64,000 nucleotides of DNA from R-RK-3 sp031399085 (GCA_031399085.1 JANNOQ010000099.1:62001-126000), one strand, 5' to 3'; shown: positions 52,254-61,656, counted from the first letter of the stretch. Made by a program: numbers and translations. The notes: generated by a model not told the origin, from the sequence alone.

Positions 52254-52979
52254 TTAGATGATCCGCTTCAAAAAATCACCTGCGGCGTAAGCGACCACAG
52301 CCGCGCTGACCCCGATGGCAAGCGTTTCCAGCCCTGCATACCACCAGCTTTTCGGCGACCACAGCGAACGGACTGATCCGATGGCGAAAAACACCAAAGC
52401 CGTCATCGCCGCCGATAGGATAACGGCGTTCGGCAGGCCTAATGCGAATGGAAGAATTGGCACACACCCGCAAAAAACGAATGCCAGGAATGTCACCAAC
52501 GCGGCCCTCGCCGGCGAGCGGGCGACGGTGGGAAGCCCGTGTTCCTCGGTCATCATCATGTCGATCCAGCGGTCGCGTTCGGCAGTGATGACATCAACGA
52601 CCCGGTCGAGATCGGCACCTTGAAAGCCCTTCGCCTCAAAAATCTGCCGCACCTCCTCGCGCTCGCCATCCGGATGCAGATCGACATGGCGCTCTTCCAT
52701 GCTGCGCTTATGCTGATATTCCTCGATCTCGGTGCGGGTGCTGGAGAAATTCGCGGCCGCCATGGAAAAGCCGTCCGCAAGAACGTTGACGATGCCGAGG
52801 ATCAGCACAACGCGCGACGGCAATTCCGCGCCGACGACGCCCGCGACGATGGCAAAGGTGGTAATCGACCCGTCGATGCCGCCATAGACCCAGTCCCGCA
52901 GATAGCTGGCCGGCGGGCCTTGCGCGAGCCGCTCGGCGATGTGCTCCGGGTCGTGGCTGTGTTCAAGTTTCTTATCCAT
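52254..52979 (-). CDS. VIT1/CCC1-family transporter
   Basis: A 241-residue membrane protein. An early helix (YLRDWVYGGIDGSITTFAIVAGVVGA) carries the family's conserved Asp/Gly pattern, then GIVNVLADGFSMAAANFSSTRTEIEE. A cytoplasmic Glu/Asp-rich helical section (HKRSMEERHVDLHPDGEREEV; VVDVITAERDRWIDMMMTEE) may bind metal. Three C-terminal helices end it. Family members move Fe2+ or Mn2+ out of the cytoplasm. A His-rich N-terminus (HSHDPEH) is consistent with metal handling. Confidence 0.88.
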   Translation of the reverse strand: MDKKLEHSHDPEHIAERLAQGPPASYLRDWVYGGIDGSITTFAIVAGVVGAELPSRVVLILGIVNVLADGFSMAAANFSSTRTEIEEYQHKRSMEERHVDLHPDGEREEVRQIFEAKGFQGADLDRVVDVITAERDRWIDMMMTEEHGLPTVARSPARAALVTFLAFVFCGCVPILPFALGLPNAVILSAAMTALVFFAIGSVRSLWSPKSWWYAGLETLAIGVSAAVVAYAAGDFLKRII

Positions 52980-53265
52980 CGGCGCGGCGATTTCTCATCC
53001 CCCGGCAAGCAACGGGCTCGCATCGTCAGTGTTCCATCGAATGACGGTACTTTCGCGACCGCGTTGGAGCCTTTGCGCCTCTTAGATAAGATGGCGTGCC
53101 AAAGGGCAAGCTGGCGTTTGAGATGCGAGTAGCTTTTGAACCGGCCATTGGACAAGCAAGCTAGCCACACTGCTTTCCATCGCCTATAACAGCTCTGACC
53201 GGCGTTCTGGCGGCGCTCTGCGCCCCGGGTGCTATTTGCAGAACAGCATTATTGGGAGCGTACCC

Positions 53266-54651
53266 ATGACCAGCTCATGGAAACCGGATAGTTGGCGCGC
53301 CAAGCCCATTGAGCAAAATCCCGCCTATCCCGACGAATCCGCGCTGAGGGCGGCCGAGGCCGAACTCTCGACGTTCCCGCCCCTTGTGTTCGCGGGCGAG
53401 GCGCGCGAGCTGAAGCGCGAGTTGGCCGATGCCGCGCATGGCCGGGCCTTCATGCTGCAAGGCGGGGATTGCGCGGAGAGCTTTGCCGAGCATCGCGGCG
53501 ACACCATTCGCGACTTCTTTCGCGTCTTGTTGCAGATGGCCGTGGTTCTCACCTATGCCGGTGGCTGTCCGGTGGTGAAAGTCGGGCGCGTCGCCGGTCA
53601 ATTCGCCAAGCCGCGTTCCACCGACACCGAGACGCAGGGTGGCGTCGAACTGCCGAGCTATCGCGGCGACATCATCAACGACATCGCCTTCACGCCCGAG
53701 GCGCGCACGCCCGACCCGGTGCGGCTGCTCAGCGCCTATCGCCAGTCCGCCGCGACGCTGAACCTGCTGCGCGCGTTCGCACAGGGCGGTTTCGCCGATC
53801 TCGAACGCGTGCATCAATGGACGCTCGGCTTCGTCAAGGATAGCCCCGCTAGTGCCCGTTATCAGGAGCTGTCTGACCGCATCAGCGACAGCCTCACCTT
53901 CATGCGTGCCTGCGGCTTGACCTCGGAGAATCTGCGCGAGCTGCGCACCACGAGCTTTTACACAAGCCACGAGGCGCTGCTGCTGGGTTATGAGCAGGCC
54001 ATGGCCCGCGTCGATTCGACCAGCGGCGGCTGGTACGCCACCTCCGGCCACTTCCTCTGGATCGGGGATCGCACCCGCCAGCCCGGCCATGCGCATGTCG
54101 AATTCCTGCGCGGCGTTCACAATCCGATCGGTCTAAAATGCGGTCCTACAATTAAGCCCGACGAGCTGATCCGGCTGATCGACATCCTCAATCCGAAGAA
54201 TGAAGCCGGGCGGCTGACGCTGATCGGCCGCTTCGGCGCGGACAAGGTTGGAGACCATCTGCCGGCGCTGATCCGTGCGGTCGAGCGGGAGGGCCGGACG
54301 GTCGTCTGGTCCTGCGATCCCATGCATGGCAACACCATCAAGGCGGCGAGCGGCTACAAGACACGGCCCTTCGATCTGATCCTGAAGGAAGTCGAGTCTT
54401 TCTTCGACGTTCACCGCGCCGAGGGCACCTATCCGGGCGGGCTGCATGTGGAGATGACAGGCAAGAACGTCACCGAATGCACCGGCGGCGCGCAGCTCAT
54501 CACCGATATGGACCTTTCCGACCGCTATCACACCTATTGCGACCCGCGGCTGAACGCCAGCCAGGCGCTGGAACTGGCGTTTTTGGTGGCCGAAAGGCTG
54601 CGGCGGGACCGAATTGAACCCGCCGCCGAGCCGCAAACGGCTATGTCGTAG
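53266..54651 (+). CDS. aroG: Class II 3-deoxy-7-phosphoheptulonate (DAHP) synthase
   Basis: A 461-residue plant-type DAHP synthase, first enzyme of the shikimate pathway (PEP + erythrose 4-phosphate). Motifs: SWRAKPIEQNPAYPD at the N-terminus, metal ligand Cys69 in LQGGDCAESF, KVGRVAGQFAKPRS, HFLWIGDRTRQ, GLKCGPTIKPDEL, VWSCDPMHGNT and GLHVEMTGKNVTECTGG. ATG 53266 has GGGAG 8 bases upstream. The symbol is generic for the class II enzyme (aroF/aroG/aroH naming varies). Monocistronic. Confidence 0.93.
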   Translation: MTSSWKPDSWRAKPIEQNPAYPDESALRAAEAELSTFPPLVFAGEARELKRELADAAHGRAFMLQGGDCAESFAEHRGDTIRDFFRVLLQMAVVLTYAGGCPVVKVGRVAGQFAKPRSTDTETQGGVELPSYRGDIINDIAFTPEARTPDPVRLLSAYRQSAATLNLLRAFAQGGFADLERVHQWTLGFVKDSPASARYQELSDRISDSLTFMRACGLTSENLRELRTTSFYTSHEALLLGYEQAMARVDSTSGGWYATSGHFLWIGDRTRQPGHAHVEFLRGVHNPIGLKCGPTIKPDELIRLIDILNPKNEAGRLTLIGRFGADKVGDHLPALIRAVEREGRTVVWSCDPMHGNTIKAASGYKTRPFDLILKEVESFFDVHRAEGTYPGGLHVEMTGKNVTECTGGAQLITDMDLSDRYHTYCDPRLNASQALELAFLVAERLRRDRIEPAAEPQTAMS

Positions 54652-54753
54652 CGCGGACCGGCTGGCTTGCAAGCGCATCCGGCCTTGTGTAGGCAGGCGC
54701 CTTGCAAATTGATGAGGCGTCTTGCGTCTTAAGTAAACCGAGCTGGGGCATTC

Positions 54754-55776
54754 ATGGGATCAACGCAGAAGACGTCAGCCTTCAAGAAATTCGGCCTCAT
54801 CCCAAAACAGATGCAGAAGACGGTCGAGGAGACCGTGGTCGAGGCGATCACCAACCGCTCCAAAGGGGTTGTCGCGGACCCGGGGTTGAGCACCTGGGCC
54901 GAGATGCCAACCGCGATCGTGCCCGCAGAGAAGGAAGCCACTTGGCCGATGCCGGTCGCAGAGTTCAAAAGCGGGCATTTTCTCGAACCGGGCGACGTCA
55001 TCCTTTCCACGCGGCTCGAAAGCTTCTTCTCCTTTCTCGTCAAACGCTTCGACGACAGCCGCTTCGCCCATGCCGCGCTGACTTTCGTGACGCCCCGACA
55101 CTATCCGGGCGTCGATCGGGCCTATCTCATCGAAGCGACGTTTGGGGGCGTCGATCTTGGCGCATTCTCGGAGATCGTCGCGCCCTCGTCGGTCTATAAG
55201 GACACATACGAAAAGCCGCGCTACCTCGTCGGGATCAAGCGGCTCGAAGCGGATTGGCTCACACCGCAAATGCGCCCATTGGTCGGCGGACGGATGCTCC
55301 GCTTCATCAAGGATGACGAGTATAATTTCGCCCTGCTCGTGGCGCTTGCGACCCAACGCTCGAAATTCTTCTTCAGGTTACGTGACTCGCTGTTCGGCCG
55401 CGCGCCGACCATCGGCGACTATCTGAAGCGGAGCAAGAAATTCGCGCCCGTAGATTTCATCTGCTCCGGCTTTGTGCAATTCGCCTATGTCGATATGGTG
55501 CGCTCAGCGGTTGAATTGGGAATTCTCTCCGATGACATGGCCGAAAAGGCTCGTGACGACGTGTTCTTCGCGCCATGGGTCTCGCCGCAATCCTCGATGG
55601 AAGAGTTAATGGCCGTCCGGCCGCTGGAATTGGCGGCGAGCGAGCGCCTGTCATGGAAGTATCTGATTTATGACGGGCTCGTCTATAAGGTCTCGTCGGA
55701 ACAAGAAGTGGATGAGATTTATAATCGTCTCAACGATAAGAGGCGCCATAACCATGAGGTTTCCTCGGCGGCTTAG
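54754..55776 (+). CDS. YiiX-like permuted papain-fold (NlpC/P60-type) protein
   Basis: A 340-residue protein with GDVILST near residue 80 and the circularly permuted papain catalytic order: His106 (FAHAALTF), Glu127 (LIEATFGGV) and Cys237 (FICSGFVQFAY). This matches the YaeF/YiiX-type amidase/peptidase group. An N-terminal 70-residue region precedes the domain and about 90 residues follow it. No signal peptide, so a cytoplasmic target such as a lipid-linked or peptide amide is more likely than peptidoglycan. Confidence 0.7.
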   Translation: MGSTQKTSAFKKFGLIPKQMQKTVEETVVEAITNRSKGVVADPGLSTWAEMPTAIVPAEKEATWPMPVAEFKSGHFLEPGDVILSTRLESFFSFLVKRFDDSRFAHAALTFVTPRHYPGVDRAYLIEATFGGVDLGAFSEIVAPSSVYKDTYEKPRYLVGIKRLEADWLTPQMRPLVGGRMLRFIKDDEYNFALLVALATQRSKFFFRLRDSLFGRAPTIGDYLKRSKKFAPVDFICSGFVQFAYVDMVRSAVELGILSDDMAEKARDDVFFAPWVSPQSSMEELMAVRPLELAASERLSWKYLIYDGLVYKVSSEQEVDEIYNRLNDKRRHNHEVSSAA

Positions 55777-55806
55777 AGCTTTGCGCCGAGATTCATGGAG
55801 TCAATG

Positions 55807-56298
55807 ATGAGAACTGATTTGCCATCGGCGGTAATGGCAGCGGAAGCCCCGGCGCGCGTCAAGCCGAGCAATTACCCCGAGCCGTTCGCAACCCGCATGT
55901 CGGGACGCGTGAAACGGCCGCTCGGCGACTTGTTCGGGCTAAGCAATTTCGGCGTCAACCTGACCCGCCTGCTGCCCGGCGCGGTTTCGGCGCTACATCA
56001 CCGGCATTCGCATCAAGACGAATTCATTTACGTGATCGAAGGCAGTCCTACGCTTATTACGGACCAAGGCGAGCTGATCTTGGAGCCTGGGATGTGTGCC
56101 GGATTTCCTCGGGCGGGAATCGCCCACCATTTGCACAATCGGACCGACGGCGATGCCGTATTTCTGGAGATCGGCGACCGTAGCCCGGGCGACGCGGTCA
56201 GCTACCCACATGACGACATTCAGGCCGTGATCGGCGACGATGGCAAATGGCGGTTCAGTCATAAGGATGGCAGTCCCTATTGGACGGCTCGGGCTTAA
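55807..56298 (+). CDS. Cupin-domain protein
   Basis: A 163-residue single-domain cupin: metal-binding motif 1 as LHHRHSHQDEFIYVIEG (His/His/Glu) and motif 2 as PRAGIAHHLHNRTDG. The C-terminal segment (DAVSYPHDDIQAVIGDDGKWRFSHKDGSPYW) is seen in a widespread proteobacterial subgroup. Of three nearby ATGs, 55807 lies 6 bases after GGAG. Possibly a sugar or small-acid isomerase or dioxygenase; the function is not determined. Confidence 0.85.
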   Translation: MRTDLPSAVMAAEAPARVKPSNYPEPFATRMSGRVKRPLGDLFGLSNFGVNLTRLLPGAVSALHHRHSHQDEFIYVIEGSPTLITDQGELILEPGMCAGFPRAGIAHHLHNRTDGDAVFLEIGDRSPGDAVSYPHDDIQAVIGDDGKWRFSHKDGSPYWTARA

Positions 56299-56385
56299 CC
56301 TTGCGGCAGATTACGCGTTGCAAATCCGCGGAGCGACGCGAGCCTTTGGTTGCAAACTTCGCGCGCCTCTGATCTTTTGCACGAC

Positions 56386-58050
56386 ATGCCTGCCTCATCC
56401 GTAAAGATCGCCCTGGCGCAGCTCAACCCAACGGTTGGCGACATCGCCGGCAACGCCGCCCTCGCTCGCGCCGCACGCGCCGGGGCCGCCGCGCAAGGGG
56501 CCGATCTCGTCGTGTTTTCCGAGCTTTTCATTACTGGCTATCCGCCGGAAGATTTGGTGATGAAGCCCGCCTTCATCGCCGCCGCGCGCGCGGCGATCGA
56601 GATGCTGTCGCGAGAGACCGCCGACGGCGGCCCGGCCATGCTGATCGGCACGCCGTGGCCCGGTGAGGGCAAGCCGCATAATTCGGTCGCCCTGCTCGAT
56701 GCCGGCGTGGTTCGCGATGTCCGGCATAAGGTGGATCTGCCCAATTACAGCGTGTTCGACGAAAAGCGGGTCTTCGCGCCCGGCCCGATGCCTGGACCGG
56801 TTAGTTTCCGTGACATCCGCATCGGCGTGCCGATTTGCGAAGACATTTGGACCGAAGAAGTTTGCGAATGTCTCGCGGAAACCGGAGCCGAGATGCTGCT
56901 CGTGCCGAACGGCTCGCCCTTCACCAAGAACAAGCATGACACCAGGATGGGCCTTTCCGTCGCCCGGGTCGCGGAGACGGGCCTGCCGCTCGCCTATGTC
57001 AACCAGTTCGGCGGCCAGGACGAATTGGTGTTCGACGGTGCATCCTTCGTGCTTAATCCCGGCGGCCATCTGGCGGTGCAAATGCCTGCCTGGGAGTCCG
57101 CGATCCGGCTGACGCAATGGGTCCGGTCGGCCGAAGGCTGGCGCTGCGAGCCGGGCGAACGCGCGCTGTTGGAGGAAGGCGAGGCCGCGGCTTATCTGGC
57201 CTGCGTCTTGGGCCTCAAGGATTATGTCGAAAAAGCTGGCTTTCCCGGCGTCGTGTTGGGGCTGTCCGGCGGCATCGACTCCGCCCTGACCGCCGCTATC
57301 GCCGTCGATGCGCTTGGCGCCACCCGCGTGCATTGCGTCATGCTGCCTTACCGATTTACCTCGAACGAGTCGCTGAGCGACGCCGCCGCTTGCGCAGAGG
57401 CGCTCGGCGTGCGCTACGACATCCTGCCAATCGCGGCGCCCGTCGAAGGCTTCGAGGCCAGCCTCAAGCCGGTTTTTGGGGACCGCGTCCGCGACATCGC
57501 CGAGGAAAACATACAGTCGCGCACGCGCGGCACGCTGTTGATGGCGATCTCGAACAAATTCGGCTCGATGCTGGTGACGACCGGCAATAAATCCGAAGTG
57601 TCGGTCGGTTACGCCACGCTCTATGGCGACATGAATGGCGGTTTCAACCCGATCAAAGACCTCTACAAGACACAGGTTTACGCGCTGTCGCGCTACCGCA
57701 ACACCGCCCGTCCGAAAGGCTGCCTCGGTCCCGAGGGCATCGTGATGCCGGACACCATAATCACCAAAGCGCCGACGGCCGAGCTGCGCGAGAACCAGAA
57801 GGACCAGGATTCCCTGCCACCCTATGATGTGCTCGACGACATCCTCGAATGTCTCGTGGATCGCGAAATGCCACTTCCCGAAATCGTCAAGCGCGGTCAT
57901 TCGGCGGAAACGGTCAAAAAAATCGAGCGGCTGCTTTATCTGGCCGAATATAAGCGCCGCCAATCCGCACCCGGCGTCAAGATCACCAGCCGGAATTTCG
58001 GCCGCGACCGCCGCTACCCCATCACCAACAAATTCCGTGAAACCCTATGA
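56386..58050 (+). CDS. nadE: Glutamine-dependent NAD+ synthase
   Basis: A 554-residue two-domain enzyme. The N-terminal nitrilase-type glutaminase has triad Glu46 (FSELFITGYPPED), Lys115 (RHKVDLPNY) and Cys151 (VPICEDIW). The C-terminal synthase has the PP-loop SGGIDS (294-299) and TTGNKSEVSVGY. It converts nicotinate adenine dinucleotide to NAD+ with ammonia channelled from glutamine. ATG 56386 gives the standard N-terminus; a TTG 36 bases upstream is an alternative. It overlaps gltX by 4 bases. Confidence 0.94.
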   Translation: MPASSVKIALAQLNPTVGDIAGNAALARAARAGAAAQGADLVVFSELFITGYPPEDLVMKPAFIAAARAAIEMLSRETADGGPAMLIGTPWPGEGKPHNSVALLDAGVVRDVRHKVDLPNYSVFDEKRVFAPGPMPGPVSFRDIRIGVPICEDIWTEEVCECLAETGAEMLLVPNGSPFTKNKHDTRMGLSVARVAETGLPLAYVNQFGGQDELVFDGASFVLNPGGHLAVQMPAWESAIRLTQWVRSAEGWRCEPGERALLEEGEAAAYLACVLGLKDYVEKAGFPGVVLGLSGGIDSALTAAIAVDALGATRVHCVMLPYRFTSNESLSDAAACAEALGVRYDILPIAAPVEGFEASLKPVFGDRVRDIAEENIQSRTRGTLLMAISNKFGSMLVTTGNKSEVSVGYATLYGDMNGGFNPIKDLYKTQVYALSRYRNTARPKGCLGPEGIVMPDTIITKAPTAELRENQKDQDSLPPYDVLDDILECLVDREMPLPEIVKRGHSAETVKKIERLLYLAEYKRRQSAPGVKITSRNFGRDRRYPITNKFRETL

Positions 58051-59384
58051 AGCCCGTCGTCCGTTTCGCGCCGAGCCCCACCGGCCGCATCCATATCGGC
58101 AATCTGCGGCCCGCGCTGCTGAACTGGCTGTTCGCACGCCGGGAGGGCGGCACCTTCATCCTGCGTTTCGACGACACCGATCTGGAGCGCACGCGGGAGG
58201 AATATGTCGAAGGCATTCGCGAGGATCTGCGCTGGCTCGGCCTCGATTGGGATCGCGAGGAACGTCAGTCCAAGCGCTTCGTCAGCTATGACGCCGCTGC
58301 AGAGCGGCTGAAAGCGGCCGGGCGGCTTTATCCCGCCTATGAGACACAAGGGGAGCTGGAGCGGCGCCGCAAGCGCCAGCTCGCGAGCGGCCTGCCGCCG
58401 GTCTATGACCGCGCCGCGCTGAAACTGACGGCCAAGGACCGCGAGGCGCTCGAAGCGGAGGGCCGCAAGCCGCATTGGCGGTTTCGGCTCGAAGACCGGA
58501 CGGTTGCGTGGGACGATCTGATCCGAGGGCCGCAAACCATTGAGGCATCCTCGCTTTCGGACCCGATCCTGGTGCGCGAGGACGCCAGCTATCTCTACAC
58601 ATTTACGAGCGTCGTCGACGACATCGAATTCGGCATCACCCATGTCATTCGCGGCGAAGACCACGTCGCCAATACGGGCGTGCAGATCCAGCTTTTCGAG
58701 GCGCTTGGGGCATCGCCGCCCGCTTTCGCGCATCATAATCTGCTGGTCGGCGCGGACGCACAGGCGCTGTCGAAGCGCCTCGGCTCGCTTTCAATCCGTT
58801 CCTTCCGCGAGGAGGGGCTTGAGCCATTGGCGGTCCTGTCGCATTCGGCGACGATAGGCACCTCGCACGCCGTCGCGCCTTATAAGAGTTTAACCGCACT
58901 TGCGGAGCTTTTCGATTTTGGCAAACTATCGCGTGCACCGGCGCGTTTTGACAGCGAGGAGTTGAAAGCGCTTAACGCCAGGGTGCTGCAGGAGCTGGAG
59001 TACGATCACGTCGCCGGCCGTCTGGAAGCGGAAGGCATTAGCGGCGGCCTGGCTTTCTGGACCGCTGTGCGGGCCAATCTGCATATCTTCGATGATGTCA
59101 GACAATGGTGGCAGGTCGTCGCGGGGCCGATCGTGCCGCAGATCGAGGCGGAGGAACTTCTCGAAAAGGCTCGCGAGCTTTTTCCTCCCGAGCCTTGGAC
59201 GGATGCAAGCTGGAGCGAGTGGACGAACGCTGTCAAATCGGCGACGGGCGCGAAGGGCAAGGCGTTGTTTCATCCATTGCGGCTCGCGCTTACGGGCCGT
59301 GGCGATGGACCGGAACTGAAGACCCTGCTGCCGCTCATCGGCAAGGAGCGGGCGGCGGCCAGATTGAGCGGGCGGACCGCTTAG
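58047..59384 (+). CDS. gltX: Glutamyl-tRNA synthetase
   Basis: A 445-residue class I synthetase: HIGH-equivalent IHIGN (15-19) after FAPSPTGR, catalytic fold motifs FILRFDDTDLERT and GEDHVANTGVQIQLFEAL, and a KMSKS-equivalent reading LSKRLGS (241-247). The C-terminal anticodon-binding domain is helical. No Cys-rich zinc insertion. Alphaproteobacteria often have two GltX; this one is of the shorter second type. It starts at ATGA overlapping nadE. Confidence 0.93.
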   Translation: MKPVVRFAPSPTGRIHIGNLRPALLNWLFARREGGTFILRFDDTDLERTREEYVEGIREDLRWLGLDWDREERQSKRFVSYDAAAERLKAAGRLYPAYETQGELERRRKRQLASGLPPVYDRAALKLTAKDREALEAEGRKPHWRFRLEDRTVAWDDLIRGPQTIEASSLSDPILVREDASYLYTFTSVVDDIEFGITHVIRGEDHVANTGVQIQLFEALGASPPAFAHHNLLVGADAQALSKRLGSLSIRSFREEGLEPLAVLSHSATIGTSHAVAPYKSLTALAELFDFGKLSRAPARFDSEELKALNARVLQELEYDHVAGRLEAEGISGGLAFWTAVRANLHIFDDVRQWWQVVAGPIVPQIEAEELLEKARELFPPEPWTDASWSEWTNAVKSATGAKGKALFHPLRLALTGRGDGPELKTLLPLIGKERAAARLSGRTA

Positions 59385-59615
59385 ACTTTCGACGCAACTG
59401 CGCCCGCATTGCCGCCCAAAACTGGAAACCATTTCAAGCTTTTAAGCCAAAAAAGGCGGAAATTGACCCCTCATCGAGCCCTATTGAATGGGACAACCCG
59501 GCGATTCTTGTTTATATTGCAATCCTATATCCCGGGCGGGATTGCTAGGCGACAGGCTTTGCGATCCACGGCAGATTTAGGGCGCCTATGGGCCAAACGT
59601 TTTTCTTGGAAGCCG

Positions 59616-60434
59616 ATGCGGGATCGCATTTTTAATTCCTGCAGATCAGAGCGCGAAACGGGGCCGTTTCGTCTTGCGACCGTTTTCTTGCTCCTGCCGC
59701 TACTGCTTTGTGGGGCTCTTGCTGGAACGGCCCATGCCGGCGCGGCGTCGCCCGGCGTCAGCACGCGCGACAAATCACCAGCGGCCGCGGACGCTCCCGA
59801 ACAGCTTAAGCTTTCCAAAGAGCAGGGGATGTGGACGGCGCTCGCCTTCGAGGACGAGGTCAAGCTTGCCAGCGTTTTGAAGCAAGGCGCCAATCCCAAT
59901 AAACCGGAAGAATTGTCGCAAATGACGCCGCTTATGGCTGCAGAGACCGCGCCGATTGCAAAAGTTCTGCTCGACGCCGGCGCCGATCCGCAGCTTCGCG
60001 ATCGGACGGGCCGTACGGCGCTTCACTATGCGGTGAAGATGCGCGAAGGCGCTGGGGTCGTTCAGCTGCTGGTCCGCGCCGGGGCCGATGTGAACGCCCG
60101 CGCCGATGATGCCGGCCAGAGCACGCCGCTGTTCAGCGCCATCGACAACTATCTCGAAAGCAAGGACCGAACGGAAGCGGCGCTCATCATCCGCATTCTT
60201 GTCCATCTCGAAGCCAAGATCGACGCCACCGACGCAGGCGGAAACACCCCTCTAGCGGTCGCCGCGACGAAGAATCAGCCGGACCTGATTCGTCTGCTGC
60301 TGGAGCTTGGCGCCGATCCAGCCCGCCGTCTGGTCAACGGCCGCACCCCGCTCGACTATGCGCGCGCAGCCAATGCCGAGGATGCGATCCAGGCGCTGGC
60401 GGCGGCTCCTTCCAAGGCGCCGCCCGCGAATTAG
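59616..60434 (+). CDS. Exported ankyrin-repeat protein
   Basis: A 272-residue protein. A signal peptide (hydrophobic ATVFLLLPLLLCGALAGTAHA, about residues 19-39) is followed by four to five ankyrin repeats (SQMTPLMAAETAPIAKVLLDAGADP; GRTALHYAVKMREGAGVVQLLVRAGADV; GNTPLAVAATKNQPDLIRLLLELGADP; GRTPLDYA). A periplasmic protein-protein interaction role is likely; no enzyme domain. The frame stays open to about 59409, but ATG 59616 places the signal peptide near the start and has GGAAG just upstream. Confidence 0.82.
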   Translation: MRDRIFNSCRSERETGPFRLATVFLLLPLLLCGALAGTAHAGAASPGVSTRDKSPAAADAPEQLKLSKEQGMWTALAFEDEVKLASVLKQGANPNKPEELSQMTPLMAAETAPIAKVLLDAGADPQLRDRTGRTALHYAVKMREGAGVVQLLVRAGADVNARADDAGQSTPLFSAIDNYLESKDRTEAALIIRILVHLEAKIDATDAGGNTPLAVAATKNQPDLIRLLLELGADPARRLVNGRTPLDYARAANAEDAIQALAAAPSKAPPAN

Positions 60435-60515
60435 ATAATCGCTCGATTTTGTAATCGCCCGTATACATTCTGACGCAGCGGGCGAGCACAAATGCGCGGC
60501 CGGCTTGACTAAATT

Positions 60516-60662
60516 TCAGCGGCCGTTTTTGAACCCCATGACCGGCTCGGCAATGTCCGCCAGCTTGGCGTAAGTCGTCAGAGGGGTCGAGCACCATAAT
60601 CGCGCAAACGGGCCAGACGTCTTTCGAGTGCGCGCGATCAGCTCATATCCGGCTTGAACCAA
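60516..60662 (-). CDS. Short orphan ORF or 3' gene remnant, 48 codons
   Basis: On the minus strand a frame beginning at TTG 60662 encodes MVQAGYELIARTRKTSGPFARL and ends YAKLADIAEPVMGFKNGR. The composition is protein-like (alternating helix-forming residues, no low-complexity), unlike other frames in this spacer. A stop lies just upstream in the same frame, so it is either a small protein with a TTG start and weak AGG ribosome site or the C-terminal remnant of a lost gene. No family recognised. Confidence 0.35.
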   Translation of the reverse strand: MVQAGYELIARTRKTSGPFARLWCSTPLTTYAKLADIAEPVMGFKNGR

Positions 60663-60725
60663 CGCGCCTATTTACCATTGATTAAGAAAGATTTTCACAT
60701 TTGCGTCCGCCGTCGACAGTGTAAC

Positions 60726-61493
60726 ATGGATAAACCGATCTTCCTCGCGGGGACGAATCCGTCGATCTGCATGTTGGCTGGCAAAAGGGTTACGGTCTTG
60801 CTCGAGACTGAAAGCACGCTCGCGAACGCTGTCGCGCTTATCCTGGTTGGGCTGCTCATCTGCTATGGGATCGTGGAATTGTTCGTGTTCGAAAAAAAGA
60901 ACAAGATCGCGAAATACCTAACTTTGGCCGAGCGCGACCTGAATAGTCTTCTCAATACGGGCTTGGAACACGGCGGGCGCCGAGGCAAGGTTGCCGAGCG
61001 GCGCGATTGGGCTACCACTTACCTTCCGCCGGCTCCCGCGATAACGACCAGCTACAGCGGCTTTCCCGCCTATGGGAACTTCGGCACCAGTGAAGGATTC
61101 CGCAGCGCGGCGCAAGAGCTTATCGCCGCGAATGAAAAGGATCTTGGCGGCAAAGGCGCCGCGATGGGGAAAGCCTCGATCACCGCTTTTCTGCTTAGGG
61201 AACTGTATGAGGGCAACGTCAAGGCCGCACAGAGCAAGATTTTTGTCGAAACCTTAAACGGCTCGCCGCCCTATATCGCGCCGGGCATCTTCGAACTTGT
61301 CGAATTCGGCAAATTCGATCCCAAGACCGGCTTTCCGCCGGAGTCGGGCGTGGAATCTTGGTTGCTGAAGCGCGTCGTGCGGGAGCGGCAATATCCTCGC
61401 GACATCCAGATCATCAAAACTGACGCGGCTGGGAGACGCTTTCGCATCACCGGGCGAGAGGTCTTGCAGGATCTGACGGAGCAGAAGCTTTAA
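60726..61493 (+). CDS. Uncharacterised single-pass membrane protein
   Basis: About 255 residues. A membrane helix at about residues 34-54 (ANAVALILVGLLICYGIVELFVF) is followed by a soluble, probably cytoplasmic region (NKIAKYLTLAERDLNSLLNTG; AAQELIAANEKDLGGKG; SITAFLLRELYEGNVKAAQSKIFVETL). The start is uncertain: ATG 60726 or ATG 60771, neither with a strong ribosome site. No domain recognised. Followed by a convergent MFS operon. Confidence 0.6.
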   Translation: MDKPIFLAGTNPSICMLAGKRVTVLLETESTLANAVALILVGLLICYGIVELFVFEKKNKIAKYLTLAERDLNSLLNTGLEHGGRRGKVAERRDWATTYLPPAPAITTSYSGFPAYGNFGTSEGFRSAAQELIAANEKDLGGKGAAMGKASITAFLLRELYEGNVKAAQSKIFVETLNGSPPYIAPGIFELVEFGKFDPKTGFPPESGVESWLLKRVVRERQYPRDIQIIKTDAAGRRFRITGREVLQDLTEQKL

Positions 61494-61504
61494 GCCTGCG
61501 AACC

Positions 61505-61642
61505 CTAAAGACACATAAGCCGCGATGCCGCCGCCGACAGGTCGATTAACAGCGCCGGCCCGCGCGCCAGCATCAGATAGGCAGCGCCCGCGCAGATCAG
61601 CGTCAGGCTGCCGACGATGACGATGCGTGCAGCGATGGGCAT
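61505..61642 (-). CDS. 45-residue membrane peptide downstream of MFS gene
   Basis: MPIAARIVIVGSLTLICAGA begins a 45-residue protein with one membrane helix and a second hydrophobic stretch (GPALLIDLSAAASRL). The ATG at 61642 lies 6 bases after GGAG and 14 bases after the MFS stop codon, in the same direction, so it is almost surely translated from the MFS transcript. It may be a small partner of the transporter; no family known to me. Confidence 0.6.
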   Translation of the reverse strand: MPIAARIVIVGSLTLICAGAAYLMLARGPALLIDLSAAASRLMCL

Positions 61643-61656
61643 GGTGTTCTCCAATG

